The notes beneath the pieces are model-generated. The model was not told where the DNA came from and did no database searches. It was given only the letters and a program-made list of their open reading frames with translations. A program made the position numbers and the translations under genes. From Methanomassiliicoccaceae archaeon UBA113 (lineage in GTDB: Archaea > Thermoplasmatota > Thermoplasmata > Methanomassiliicoccales > Methanomethylophilaceae), in assembly GCA_002506175.1 (NCBI GenBank), contig DAXB01000044.1:1-20439 (forward strand): 20,439 bases of DNA, written 5' to 3'. Positions 7,877-14,959 of the stretch are shown piece after piece (position 1 is the first letter of the stretch; each line of letters starts with the position of its first letter).

Positions 7877-8243
7877 GTTCGCCTGTTATCCTGTCGATCT
7901 CACTGACAGGAGCTGGACCTATGCCGAGGCATGTCGTTGTGCCGGGAGCTATCTGAGTCCTTCCAGCATCCGTTATCATTGATGTTGTAAATCCCTGGCC
8001 GCGGGCGATTTTGAAGTATTCATTAAGCTCGTCCATGGAGTCTACTTTGAGAACTATCTTGGCTTGTCCGGAAGAATGCCATGCATCGAAGGATTTCTTG
8101 TCTTTCTTCTCGGCATACAGAGCGCACTCTACGGCTGCATGGGCGGCCTGGGCTGCGATCTTCCCTTTGCCCATCTTGAGGTCGTTTCTCACAAGGATCA
8201 CAAGTTTGTATTCCTCTGCAGGCTTGAAGATTCCGAATGCCAT
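7863..8243 (-). CDS. pth2: Peptidyl-tRNA hydrolase, archaeal/eukaryal type (Pth2)
   Basis: Cleaves the ester bond of peptidyl-tRNAs dropped by ribosomes, releasing tRNA for reuse. The 126 residues are close to the family's usual ~115-125. Signatures are YKLVILVRNDLKMGKGKIAAQ (12-32) with AAHAA (33-37), QAKIVLKVDS, ITDAGRTQIAPGT (90-102) and TTCLGIGPAP (103-112), which together cover the conserved Lys, Asp and Thr positions of the active site. The frame stays open to 8303, but ATG 8243 is chosen because the family begins there and a TATA box (8266-8274) sits 27 bases upstream. Convergent with thiM, 14-base 3' overlap. Confidence 0.96.
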   Translation of the reverse strand: MAFGIFKPAEEYKLVILVRNDLKMGKGKIAAQAAHAAVECALYAEKKDKKSFDAWHSSGQAKIVLKVDSMDELNEYFKIARGQGFTTSMITDAGRTQIAPGTTTCLGIGPAPVSEIDRITGELKML

Positions 8244-8265
8244 ACTGCGGAGACGTAGCTTCTGT

Positions 8266-8274
8266 GATAAAAAG
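8266..8274 (-). promoter_or_regulatory. Putative TATA box of pth2
   Basis: CTTTTTATC on the minus strand is centred 27 bases before ATG 8243. It decides the start, because it lies inside the longer open frame. Confidence 0.55.
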
Positions 8275-8411
8275 AGTCCGTAGGGAATTTCGTTCTGAAT
8301 CACGTTTTATCTTCACTAAATCCAGCCAGATCTAAGCATTTTTCAAATCGTATCATGTTGCGAAGTACATCTTTGGGGTTTTTTTGCAAAAACTGCCGTT
8401 ATAATGTGGAG

Positions 8412-8443
8412 ACCGGTTCAAGGTGGATGACACCTTGAACGGT
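8412..8443. repeat. Strong stem-loop in the intergenic region downstream of the 138-residue gene
   Basis: GTTCAAGGTG (8416-8425) and CACCTTGAAC (8431-8440) pair perfectly around the loop GATGA. ACC (8412-8414) and GGT (8441-8443) extend the stem to 13 pairs with one bulged G at 8415. It lies about 75 bases past the stop of the minus-strand gene at 8519, with no immediate T-run on that strand. It may be an mRNA 3' end structure, a small RNA element or a recombination site. It does not look like a complete tRNA. Confidence 0.55.
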
Positions 8444-8518
8444 CCAATCTTACTGCTTTCCTAGTGGCCTATGTAGTTTTTTGATGGAAGATAAATGAAG
8501 GTTGCTCTTCGTAGGTTT

Positions 8519-8935
8519 TCATTCGCTTGATCCGCTGGTTTCTGTATACAGCCAACGACTCTGGTTCGATGATGCTCTGTCAAACGAGCGAGAGGTAGTC
8601 TCTGATTCACAGTAGGATCTCTCGTCTTTGCGTCTTTTCGCATCAGATGAGTAAGGCTCGCACTCAAGGATACGGGACACAGTCTCGTTCAAGACTGCCC
8701 GATATGCATTCGGACCGTATCCGTCGAATCCGGGTACCAGCGTGTTCGTGACCGTCGTTGTTGCGGTCCACTCTTCGAGGGAGCGTATGTAGTCGATCTT
8801 GGTGATCGCCACTTGGTCAACGTAGCACCCGAGCTCATAGTCGAAGAACCTTGTGTATCTGGTTAGAGTCTCCTTCTCGGCTTTGTTCCCATGGTGCCTG
8901 GGGTAGTATATCCTGATGTGTCCGTTAGAGTCCAT
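8519..8935 (-). CDS. Hypothetical protein, 138 residues
   Basis: I do not recognise this gene. Residues 1-95 look like a folded domain (IRIYYPRHHG, then TRYTRFFDYELGCYVDQVAI, then VPGFDGYGPNAYRAVL). From about residue 96 the chain is polar and probably disordered, rich in Ser, Arg, Glu and Thr (DAKRRKDERSYCESETTSRS). The frame is open to 9001, but a clean GGAGG (8944-8948) sits eight bases before ATG 8935. The CARF regulator gene lies 220 bases upstream on the same strand. The ordinary-looking N-terminal half supports a real gene; the tail could also be read as a decayed or frameshifted end. Confidence 0.6.
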   Translation of the reverse strand: MDSNGHIRIYYPRHHGNKAEKETLTRYTRFFDYELGCYVDQVAITKIDYIRSLEEWTATTTVTNTLVPGFDGYGPNAYRAVLNETVSRILECEPYSSDAKRRKDERSYCESETTSRSFDRASSNQSRWLYTETSGSSE

Positions 8936-8943
8936 ATGCATTT

Positions 8944-8948
8944 CCTCC
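8944..8948 (-). promoter_or_regulatory. Shine-Dalgarno that sets the start of the 138-residue gene
   Basis: GGAGG on the minus strand, 8 bases before ATG 8935 and only 2 before the in-frame ATG at 8941. The spacing favours 8935. Confidence 0.6.
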
Positions 8949-9083
8949 GATGCTGAATGCGTTGTCGGCTTCCCACAGGGTATGGTTTCGTATGGTATCA
9001 TGCAGTATTCATACGAGTGGCCTGATTGCTTCCAGTTATCTCAGCAATAACCTATATCCCGTATCATTATATTAACATTAAAT

Positions 9084-9108
9084 TGTAATAAATGTAATAT
9101 TTGTAATA
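9084..9108. repeat. Three 9-bp-spaced TGTAATA direct repeats in an AT-rich spacer
   Basis: TGTAATA occurs at 9084-9090, 9093-9099 and 9102-9108, exactly nine bases apart, inside an almost GC-free stretch (about 9061-9135). It lies between the CARF gene stop and the 138-residue gene. It could be a protein-binding array or simply AT-rich slippage sequence. Confidence 0.6.
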
Positions 9109-9155
9109 ATTGAAATAGTTTAAAAAGTTTATTTCTGCCAAGGGCAGCAGCAAGA

Positions 9156-10076
9156 TCATTCCGAAGAAGGTTCTTGCTCCGGACAGAATACTTTCAGATT
9201 CATCATCCCGTCTGTAGTTAGGTCGTACTTTGTCCCCGTAGTGTCGGGATCTTTGTAGATCCACCCATACTCCTTCCATTTATCGATGAAGTTCCTCTGA
9301 TATTGAACAGCCTCTTTTCTCTGAAGTATCTTGTACTGCGGATCAGTGATCCTCTTGCCGTTGGATGCCAGCTTGATCGCTATGGATGTCCCCTCGAAGC
9401 GGTCTTTCCCTTCCCCGGGCGATTTCCATAATCCCTGCCTGACCAATTCCTCGATAACTGCGGTGTTGGAGCGCTTGCTCATGTCGATGTCTGAAAATAC
9501 TTTCAATGCACGGAGCAGCCTCATCGGCGGAGGGGTGAGGCTGAAGCTGGTCACCTCATACGGATCATGATAATCATAGAATTTTCCGACAATCTCGCCA
9601 TCGTGCTTGATGCTTTCCATCATAGTCTCGTATTTTGTCATCGTTAGAGCTTCTGCTTTTCCCCCAACGGTGAAGATGTTCACATCACGGTGCATCATGG
9701 ATGCTATGGCGGCAGCGGCGGAGAACTCCTTGGTACCGGATGAGAGGTTGACATATACTATCGCACCCTTGTTCTGTTCATCGGTGATAATGGAGTAGAC
9801 GGTCTGCATCATCTCCTCGAAGTTGTATGTCCTCATCTCTGTGTGAGGCACAAGCTCGATTCCCATTTTCTCGATGTTTGACATCACAGTGTCGCGGACA
9901 TCCTCGTAGAACTTCGTACGATATACCATGGGCTTGTTTTTCTGGTCCTTGACGGGCTTTACGAAACTGATCAGGTGCACCCTTTCTATGTTGTAGTATT
10001 TCAGAGGCTGAGTGACCATCGTTACCTCATCTGTTACACATGCTATCATGACCTTTTCGTTCTTGTGTGCAGACAT
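9156..10076 (-). CDS. CARF-domain / winged-helix transcriptional regulator (DUF6293, HFX_2341-like)
   Basis: A 306-residue archaeal regulator. The N-terminal ~165 residues are Rossmann-like and fit a CARF domain: strand 1 VMIACVTDEV (9-18), HLISFVKP (34-41), then IVYVNLSSGTKEFSAAAAIA (106-125). The last matches the ligand-binding 'NLSSGTK..SAA' loop of Csa3-type CARF proteins, which sense cyclic oligoadenylates or related nucleotides. The C-terminal part (~185-295) looks winged-helix (PMRLLRALKVF, NTAVIEELVRQGLW, then KYDLTTDGMMNLKVF). No CRISPR array, cas gene or cyclase is in the window, so the ligand and target are unknown. A TATA-like ACATTAAAAT (10111-10120) precedes it, with at most a weak Shine-Dalgarno. 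Confidence 0.8.
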   Translation of the reverse strand: MSAHKNEKVMIACVTDEVTMVTQPLKYYNIERVHLISFVKPVKDQKNKPMVYRTKFYEDVRDTVMSNIEKMGIELVPHTEMRTYNFEEMMQTVYSIITDEQNKGAIVYVNLSSGTKEFSAAAAIASMMHRDVNIFTVGGKAEALTMTKYETMMESIKHDGEIVGKFYDYHDPYEVTSFSLTPPPMRLLRALKVFSDIDMSKRSNTAVIEELVRQGLWKSPGEGKDRFEGTSIAIKLASNGKRITDPQYKILQRKEAVQYQRNFIDKWKEYGWIYKDPDTTGTKYDLTTDGMMNLKVFCPEQEPSSE

Positions 10077-10164
10077 TTTTGTTACCGTGATTGCAACGGC
10101 GTATCAGATTATTTTAATGTTATTACGAATTTATGTTAATACACAAAACTGACGCCGTATTTCT

Positions 10165-10848
10165 TCAGTCATCATCTGAAGGGGCAGATGGCACACATAT
10201 AATGGAGTCCGGGGTTTCAATAGTGACAGACTCCCTTCCATCCTTCCAATGGAAGACATCCAGATCATATGTGCCGCCGTTATATTCAGCCAGGATTTTC
10301 TCGGAAGAGCGACTTATTACATTTATCGTCGTCTTTCCCTTGCGATATTCCTCTCCAGTTTCGAATTTCGATAATTTCTTTCCTCTTCCTTTCCATATGC
10401 TGTAGAAATAATCACATCCGAGATCGTTCAATGTCCTTCCGGTTCTCAGCAGGTCTTCTATCATAGGGTGTCCCATACTGTGGCGTCCAGGCATGCTGTC
10501 ATCGATCTCGAACAGGAAATCGATCAGCTCGTATTCGCATTGTTCCTCGCCGTCGAAGAACTCTCTTGAGATTATTTTCCAATCTTTGATCACGTATGTT
10601 CCGTTATCGCCGTTGTCTGTGTCAAGCCTGTCGAACGTATCGATTCCAACGGAACATCCGTCGGCTCCGATGAAGTTGCAGATTACCTGGCAGAGCCTCG
10701 CCCATCCGTAATCATCGTCCTCCGGCTTCCTGTATCCATGCAGTCTGCAGTATTCCAGGAACGCTTCGACCGAATCCCTCCCGCCGTTCCAATGGATGTA
10801 GGTCCCTACTCTGTGGTCCTCTGTGGTAATCACTGCTCTGTTGCCCAT
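10165..10848 (-). CDS. MGNRAVIT-type conserved protein of gut mobile elements
   Basis: A 227-residue protein of unknown function. I recall its opening (MGNRAVITT, IHWNGGRDSVEAFLEYC), the block YGWARLCQVICNFIG (47-61) and DTDNGDNGTYVI (75-86) from hypothetical proteins in conjugative and phage-like elements of gut Firmicutes. This is memory, not a search result. The domain covers ~1-125. The region 130-227 (CDYFYSIWKGRGKKLSKFETGEEYRKGK) seems an added tail. GGAGGTG (10855-10861) six bases before ATG 10848 and TATA-like CCTTTTATC (10894-10902) define the start. It is 88 bases upstream of the CARF gene on the same strand. Confidence 0.65.
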   Translation of the reverse strand: MGNRAVITTEDHRVGTYIHWNGGRDSVEAFLEYCRLHGYRKPEDDDYGWARLCQVICNFIGADGCSVGIDTFDRLDTDNGDNGTYVIKDWKIISREFFDGEEQCEYELIDFLFEIDDSMPGRHSMGHPMIEDLLRTGRTLNDLGCDYFYSIWKGRGKKLSKFETGEEYRKGKTTINVISRSSEKILAEYNGGTYDLDVFHWKDGRESVTIETPDSIICVPSAPSDDD

Positions 10849-10854
10849 TCATGG

Positions 10855-10861
10855 CACCTCC
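10855..10861 (-). promoter_or_regulatory. Shine-Dalgarno of the MGNRAVIT-type gene
   Basis: GGAGGTG, six bases before ATG 10848. This is the strongest ribosome binding site in the window, with a TATA-like CCTTTTATC at 10894-10902 giving a leader of about 25 bases. Confidence 0.65.
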
Positions 10862-11002
10862 GCTTCTTTCATGAGTGTGCCCTGTCATCAGAGAGATAAA
10901 AGGATGGGTCGTTACAGGTAGTTTACATCTCGATGATTGCGATCTTCCGATGATACCATTTGAAACGTTGATTATTTCGATATCGCTGACGGTTTGTCAT
11001 CA

Positions 11003-11013
11003 TATATTAATAT
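11003..11013 (+). promoter_or_regulatory. Putative TATA box of the 1214-residue surface protein gene
   Basis: TATATTAATAT would place transcription start near 11034-11038, giving a leader of about 70 bases. The leader holds a 12-base palindrome (11050-11061) and GTGAT (11098-11102), a partial Shine-Dalgarno five bases before ATG 11108. Confidence 0.45.
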
Positions 11014-11049
11014 CAAAGGAACCTTCAATATTGTGAGGGGATGTTGGAT

Positions 11050-11061
11050 GTGCTATAGCAC
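11050..11061. repeat. 12-base palindrome in the leader of the large surface protein gene
   Basis: GTGCTATAGCAC is a perfect palindrome about 15 bases after the predicted transcription start and 47 before the start codon. It could be an operator half-site pair, or a dimer-forming element in the mRNA leader. Confidence 0.4.
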
Positions 11062-11107
11062 GGCGTTCAAAATCCCTTCCGCGTAGCATATCGGTATGTG
11101 ATGTCTG

Positions 11108-14100
11108 ATGCTTGGAGAAATTCAGAATGTGAATGCAAAGAGAACGTTGGCTTTTTTTGCCGTTTTTATCATGGCTGTTTCCGCAGTGGCAGTCGTTTCC
11201 TCCATCGGATATGATGCAGAGGACGAGAAACCTGAGCTGAAACCATTCATCCTTAGCGGAACATACATCGGCAACGTCACATATAACGAGGATCAGACTT
11301 TGATAATCAACGGGGATCTCACAATAAAAGACGGAGGAACAATAACCGTGGATGGCGAGTTAATCGTCAACGAGGGCGTTACCGTCACCATCGAGGGATC
11401 CGGTTCGCAACTCATCATTCATGGGGATGCAACGATAAACGGGAACATAATCTCGAAGACCGGAAATAGTGGCAAAGAGGGATTGGTGATTTGCCCTCAG
11501 GATTATCACGATCTCGTATCCATCAAAGGATCGATCAAGACTGTCGGAGTCACATCCGGTTCTTCGATTCAACCTGTATCGATAGTGAACAATGCATGTG
11601 ACAATGTTAAACCGGAATATCAGAACCAAAGGTCTCGTGTGGTAATTGACGGAGAGATGTTCATCGGCACCGGTGTACAGGTAACCATGACGAATGTGAC
11701 AATATCCGAAGGAGCATCGTTCACGAACGGCGGGTTGATCGGAGGAAACGTGGATCTGTTCGGCAATATGAAAATCGATGGTTCGGTGCTTTCTACAGGA
11801 TTCACGATTTCCATAGCTAGCACAAAGGCCACAATATCCGTAATTGAGCTGTCCGGCGATAATCCGATCACAATCACTGACAAATGTATGTATGTATACG
11901 ATTACGGCGATCACAGATACTACATCGAGGATATTCCACTCAATTCGCCGTATACACGTCAGATTGCGGAGTCCTATGATGCGGATAATCTGAAATTTGG
12001 AAAGGTTGTTGCCAATAAGATTTCGATCAAATCCGTCAAAAACCTGAAGATTACTGAAACCGTATCGACTGGAATGGCTTATGATACCAATGAGTCGGAG
12101 AACAAGATGTATGCCGATACATGCATGAGCATCGGTCCGGTAAACGAAGCTGGTATGATCTGCTCATCGGATGACACGGGTGCGAAGAAAGCCATCATAA
12201 CGATATCGAATGGAAAGACGATAGATCTGAGTGGCATGACTTTGATCGATGCCCGTATCGTTATCGAAAAGGATGCGTCTGTGGAGGTCTCTGGCGATTT
12301 GGTGGCCAAGGCCTCGACAGCCGGAGAGAATGCCACCATCACCGTATCTGGAAAGCTCTCCGTCAGCGGTTCGATGATCATGTCGCCCGAGGGCGTGAAG
12401 ATCAACACCAGCGGATACATGACTTCAGCTATGTACACGACCGAGTCTGCTGAAAAAATTACGACATACCATTACACTACCCTCGAGGGCGCGATCAATG
12501 AGAATGCCAAGAAGATAAGCATCCTGGGAACACTGACGGTTAAAGACAGCATCATCATACCTTCAGGAATCAAGATCATAACGGATAGCAACGCGGACCA
12601 TTTCGATTCGCTTTTCAATAAAAAATTCTCAGTCATCGTCAAGGAATCCGCCACATTCACCTTGGCTGATGGGTCGAGTTTCACATTCGGAGGGAATGTG
12701 GCCGTTCAGGGAACGTTCATAATAGAGAACATAAACTCGGGAATCAACCTGGATAGTTTCGAGGTATTTTCGGATATCAGATTCAAGACCGAGGCCTATC
12801 TTGAACACACCAATCTCGTATCCGCTATTGGAAAGGTCAAATCCGGAGACAATGTCAGCATTTTCAATCCTGTATCGGATTATGGGGCATTGGTAGACAG
12901 TGATGTGACCGTCCCGGAAGGAGTAACCCTGACAGTGCCTGAGAAAAAAGGAGATTATGTATACAAGATAGCCGTCATCAACGGATGCATCCTGGGGGTA
13001 GAAGGGACACTGGATGTGGAATCCGGGGCCATCATCCATCAGCTTGGAAATATTTCAGGAGCTCCGGGAAACGGTTGGAGCGACATCACTTCGGCACCGA
13101 AGGAGGGGAAGCTGATCGATTATTCCGTTCTAATGATCGGGGACAAAGGAACCATCAGGAGCGTATCCAAGATGGAATACGAGGTACGCTCCCAAGGAGA
13201 AATCGTAATCAAGGACTCGTACAGGGTTGCAGGAGCATATTATCAGGACGAGAAAGGGTTGTATTGCATCTCAAACATACCCTTTGCATTTTCCAAGATA
13301 CTCGATGCCAAGGACCTGACGGTCAACATCTTCGGGACCGTATCGATAACAGACCAAACAGTTACCGGTGCAGATAAAAAGCGTTTCATAATCATATTCA
13401 AGACAGGGTCCGATGTCAGCATGAATGGGTTCAGAATCTCGTTGGGAAAGGTCATCGCAGAGGCTGGAACAACCATATCCGGGGACATCGGAACAACCAG
13501 AGGATCGATTGAGTTCGGAAAGACGCAGATTCCGTCGGACAGTCAGCACAGTGCTGTATTCGAGGACAAGTATGTTGGAGACGCTTTCAATATCTCAGTG
13601 AGCGGAACGTTCGTCTCGGAAGATGATGCATCCGTCAGCGGAACGGTGTATGTGTCCGGAAATTCGGACGAATATGATTTCCGCTACTGCGGAATCACTG
13701 ATGCTAATGGCTACATTCCTGTATTTACAGTCAATGTTGGTTGTGAGATGTTCGTATACGATAAGGTATCTTTGATAACGGAGAATTCCGAACTCATCGT
13801 CAAAGGGGTACTTACGTTATACAACAACGGGCATCTGTCATCATACATCCTGTCTGTCCTAGGAACGCTCGATGTATCAAATAAGGACGGCAAGATATCT
13901 ACTGCGGACATAACGAATCTGCTGGTCGGGGGAACGATGGACAGCTTCGAGGAGTTCGTCCCAGTGACCACCAACGGCGAGTCGGTCGTGATAGGCAATG
14001 GAGGGTTCGAAGGAATCCAGGCCCTATACCTGTTCGCGGGATCATCAATAATGGCAGAGGTTCTGGAGAGCTGGATCAATACGGCCCTTTATACCGAGTT

Positions 14101-14752
14101 CTACATCGATGAATCGCTCTGGATGACTGTGTATGTCGTAAAGTTCGGAATCGTGGAGATCGCAAAATCAAATGGCCAGCAAGAAGACTATCAGGTGGAG
14201 TACAAGCTCGTACCATCGCTGTACAACCGTCTTTTCAAATCATGGCAGACGTACAATTCCAAGACTAAGACATATGCCGACATCAAACCCATGATATCAA
14301 CGACTGTTGGAGAGTATGAGAAGGTTTACGCATCTCTGAAGGATGATATCTACACGATCATGGTTGTGGCAAGTGCCGGGATAACGGATGTTTTCCTGGA
14401 TGGAGTTATTATGGCCAAATCGACTGCGGAGAATACGTTCACAACGGATGTGCGTGCAGGCAGCCACACGTTCACATACAATTTGGCGTCAGGATATGAA
14501 GGAGAAGCATCCATCAAGGCAATCGATGGTAAATTGATCACCGGGGCGGGTCTGACCTTCGAAGTCAACGATGATGTGTATGATAAGGACAGGGATGTCA
14601 TGGTCATACAGTTGTTCGGGGTGAAGAAGGCTACTCCGGAAGACCCCCAGCCGAAGTATGCTTCCAATCTGGCAAACTTCCTCCTGATGATCCTAATCGG
14701 GATAGTGGTGATCATCGCGATTATCGTGTTCGTAAGGATGAGGGCTGGATGA
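11108..14752 (+). CDS. Large adhesin-like surface protein with C-terminal membrane anchor
   Basis: A 1214-residue secreted protein. Residues 11-33 are a signal peptide (KRTLAFFAVFIMAVSAVAVVSS) followed by an acidic mature start (DAEDEKPE). The body is almost all short beta strands with turns of the type 'NGDLTIKDGGTITVDGELIV', repeated about every 10-20 residues through ~1000, which suggests a right-handed beta-helix or beta-solenoid. Residues ~1020-1180 look like a separate all-beta head or stalk domain. A membrane helix at ~1188-1209 with tail VRMRAG anchors it, so the whole body lies outside. There are few cysteines and no enzyme motif. The family resembles adhesin-like proteins of gut methanogens. 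A hairpin terminator follows the stop. The target of adhesion is unknown. Confidence 0.85.
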   Translation: MLGEIQNVNAKRTLAFFAVFIMAVSAVAVVSSIGYDAEDEKPELKPFILSGTYIGNVTYNEDQTLIINGDLTIKDGGTITVDGELIVNEGVTVTIEGSGSQLIIHGDATINGNIISKTGNSGKEGLVICPQDYHDLVSIKGSIKTVGVTSGSSIQPVSIVNNACDNVKPEYQNQRSRVVIDGEMFIGTGVQVTMTNVTISEGASFTNGGLIGGNVDLFGNMKIDGSVLSTGFTISIASTKATISVIELSGDNPITITDKCMYVYDYGDHRYYIEDIPLNSPYTRQIAESYDADNLKFGKVVANKISIKSVKNLKITETVSTGMAYDTNESENKMYADTCMSIGPVNEAGMICSSDDTGAKKAIITISNGKTIDLSGMTLIDARIVIEKDASVEVSGDLVAKASTAGENATITVSGKLSVSGSMIMSPEGVKINTSGYMTSAMYTTESAEKITTYHYTTLEGAINENAKKISILGTLTVKDSIIIPSGIKIITDSNADHFDSLFNKKFSVIVKESATFTLADGSSFTFGGNVAVQGTFIIENINSGINLDSFEVFSDIRFKTEAYLEHTNLVSAIGKVKSGDNVSIFNPVSDYGALVDSDVTVPEGVTLTVPEKKGDYVYKIAVINGCILGVEGTLDVESGAIIHQLGNISGAPGNGWSDITSAPKEGKLIDYSVLMIGDKGTIRSVSKMEYEVRSQGEIVIKDSYRVAGAYYQDEKGLYCISNIPFAFSKILDAKDLTVNIFGTVSITDQTVTGADKKRFIIIFKTGSDVSMNGFRISLGKVIAEAGTTISGDIGTTRGSIEFGKTQIPSDSQHSAVFEDKYVGDAFNISVSGTFVSEDDASVSGTVYVSGNSDEYDFRYCGITDANGYIPVFTVNVGCEMFVYDKVSLITENSELIVKGVLTLYNNGHLSSYILSVLGTLDVSNKDGKISTADITNLLVGGTMDSFEEFVPVTTNGESVVIGNGGFEGIQALYLFAGSSIMAEVLESWINTALYTEFYIDESLWMTVYVVKFGIVEIAKSNGQQEDYQVEYKLVPSLYNRLFKSWQTYNSKTKTYADIKPMISTTVGEYEKVYASLKDDIYTIMVVASAGITDVFLDGVIMAKSTAENTFTTDVRAGSHTFTYNLASGYEGEASIKAIDGKLITGAGLTFEVNDDVYDKDRDVMVIQLFGVKKATPEDPQPKYASNLANFLLMILIGIVVIIAIIVFVRMRAG

Positions 14753-14755
14753 TCA

Positions 14756-14780
14756 GAAGGGGCTTTGCCCCTTCATTTTC
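14756..14780 (+). terminator. Hairpin terminator after the large surface protein gene
   Basis: GAAGGGGC (14756-14763), loop TTT, GCCCCTTC (14767-14774), then ATTTTC. The 8-bp perfect GC-rich stem begins three bases after the stop codon. Confidence 0.75.
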
Positions 14781-14805
14781 ATGATGCGTATTCTAATCCT
14801 ATGTG

Positions 14806-14839
14806 ATGAAAAGGGTGAGGAGGTGGGCTCCAAGGCCCA
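14806..14839 (-). terminator. Possible terminator for the minus-strand regulator operon
   Basis: On the minus strand TGGGC (14839-14835) and GCCCA (14828-14824) pair around CTTGGA. CCCTTTTC follows about 15 bases further on. It lies about 120 bases past the stop at 14960, faces the terminator of the convergent gene, and is next to a CCGGCCGG palindrome (14843-14850). A weak call. Confidence 0.35.
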
Positions 14840-14959
14840 ACGCCGGCCGGTCTAAATTTCATTTTTGATGGAACCGAGGTTAATATCATCGTTCCGTAAC
14901 AGAACCGGACTTATGTGCTCCCATCCTCAGTATGACATCATCCAGCTGGTAGAAAAACC

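Noticed and set aside
8412..8443. tRNA remnant suggested by GGTTCAA
   Set aside because: The sequence pairs into one long hairpin and no acceptor, D or anticodon arm can be built around it.
8461..8667. 68-residue minus-strand frame overlapping the end of the 138-residue gene
   Set aside because: No ribosome binding site or recognisable motif. It is best explained as a shadow frame, although it would matter if the larger gene proved frameshifted.
9156..10076. CRISPR array or cas genes near the CARF regulator
   Set aside because: No repeat-spacer pattern occurs on either strand. The only short repeats nearby are the 9-bp-spaced TGTAATA copies, which have no room for spacers.
14843..14850. CCGGCCGG palindrome as an insertion or att site
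   Set aside because: A single short GC palindrome between two convergent genes, with no direct repeats or mobile gene beside it.
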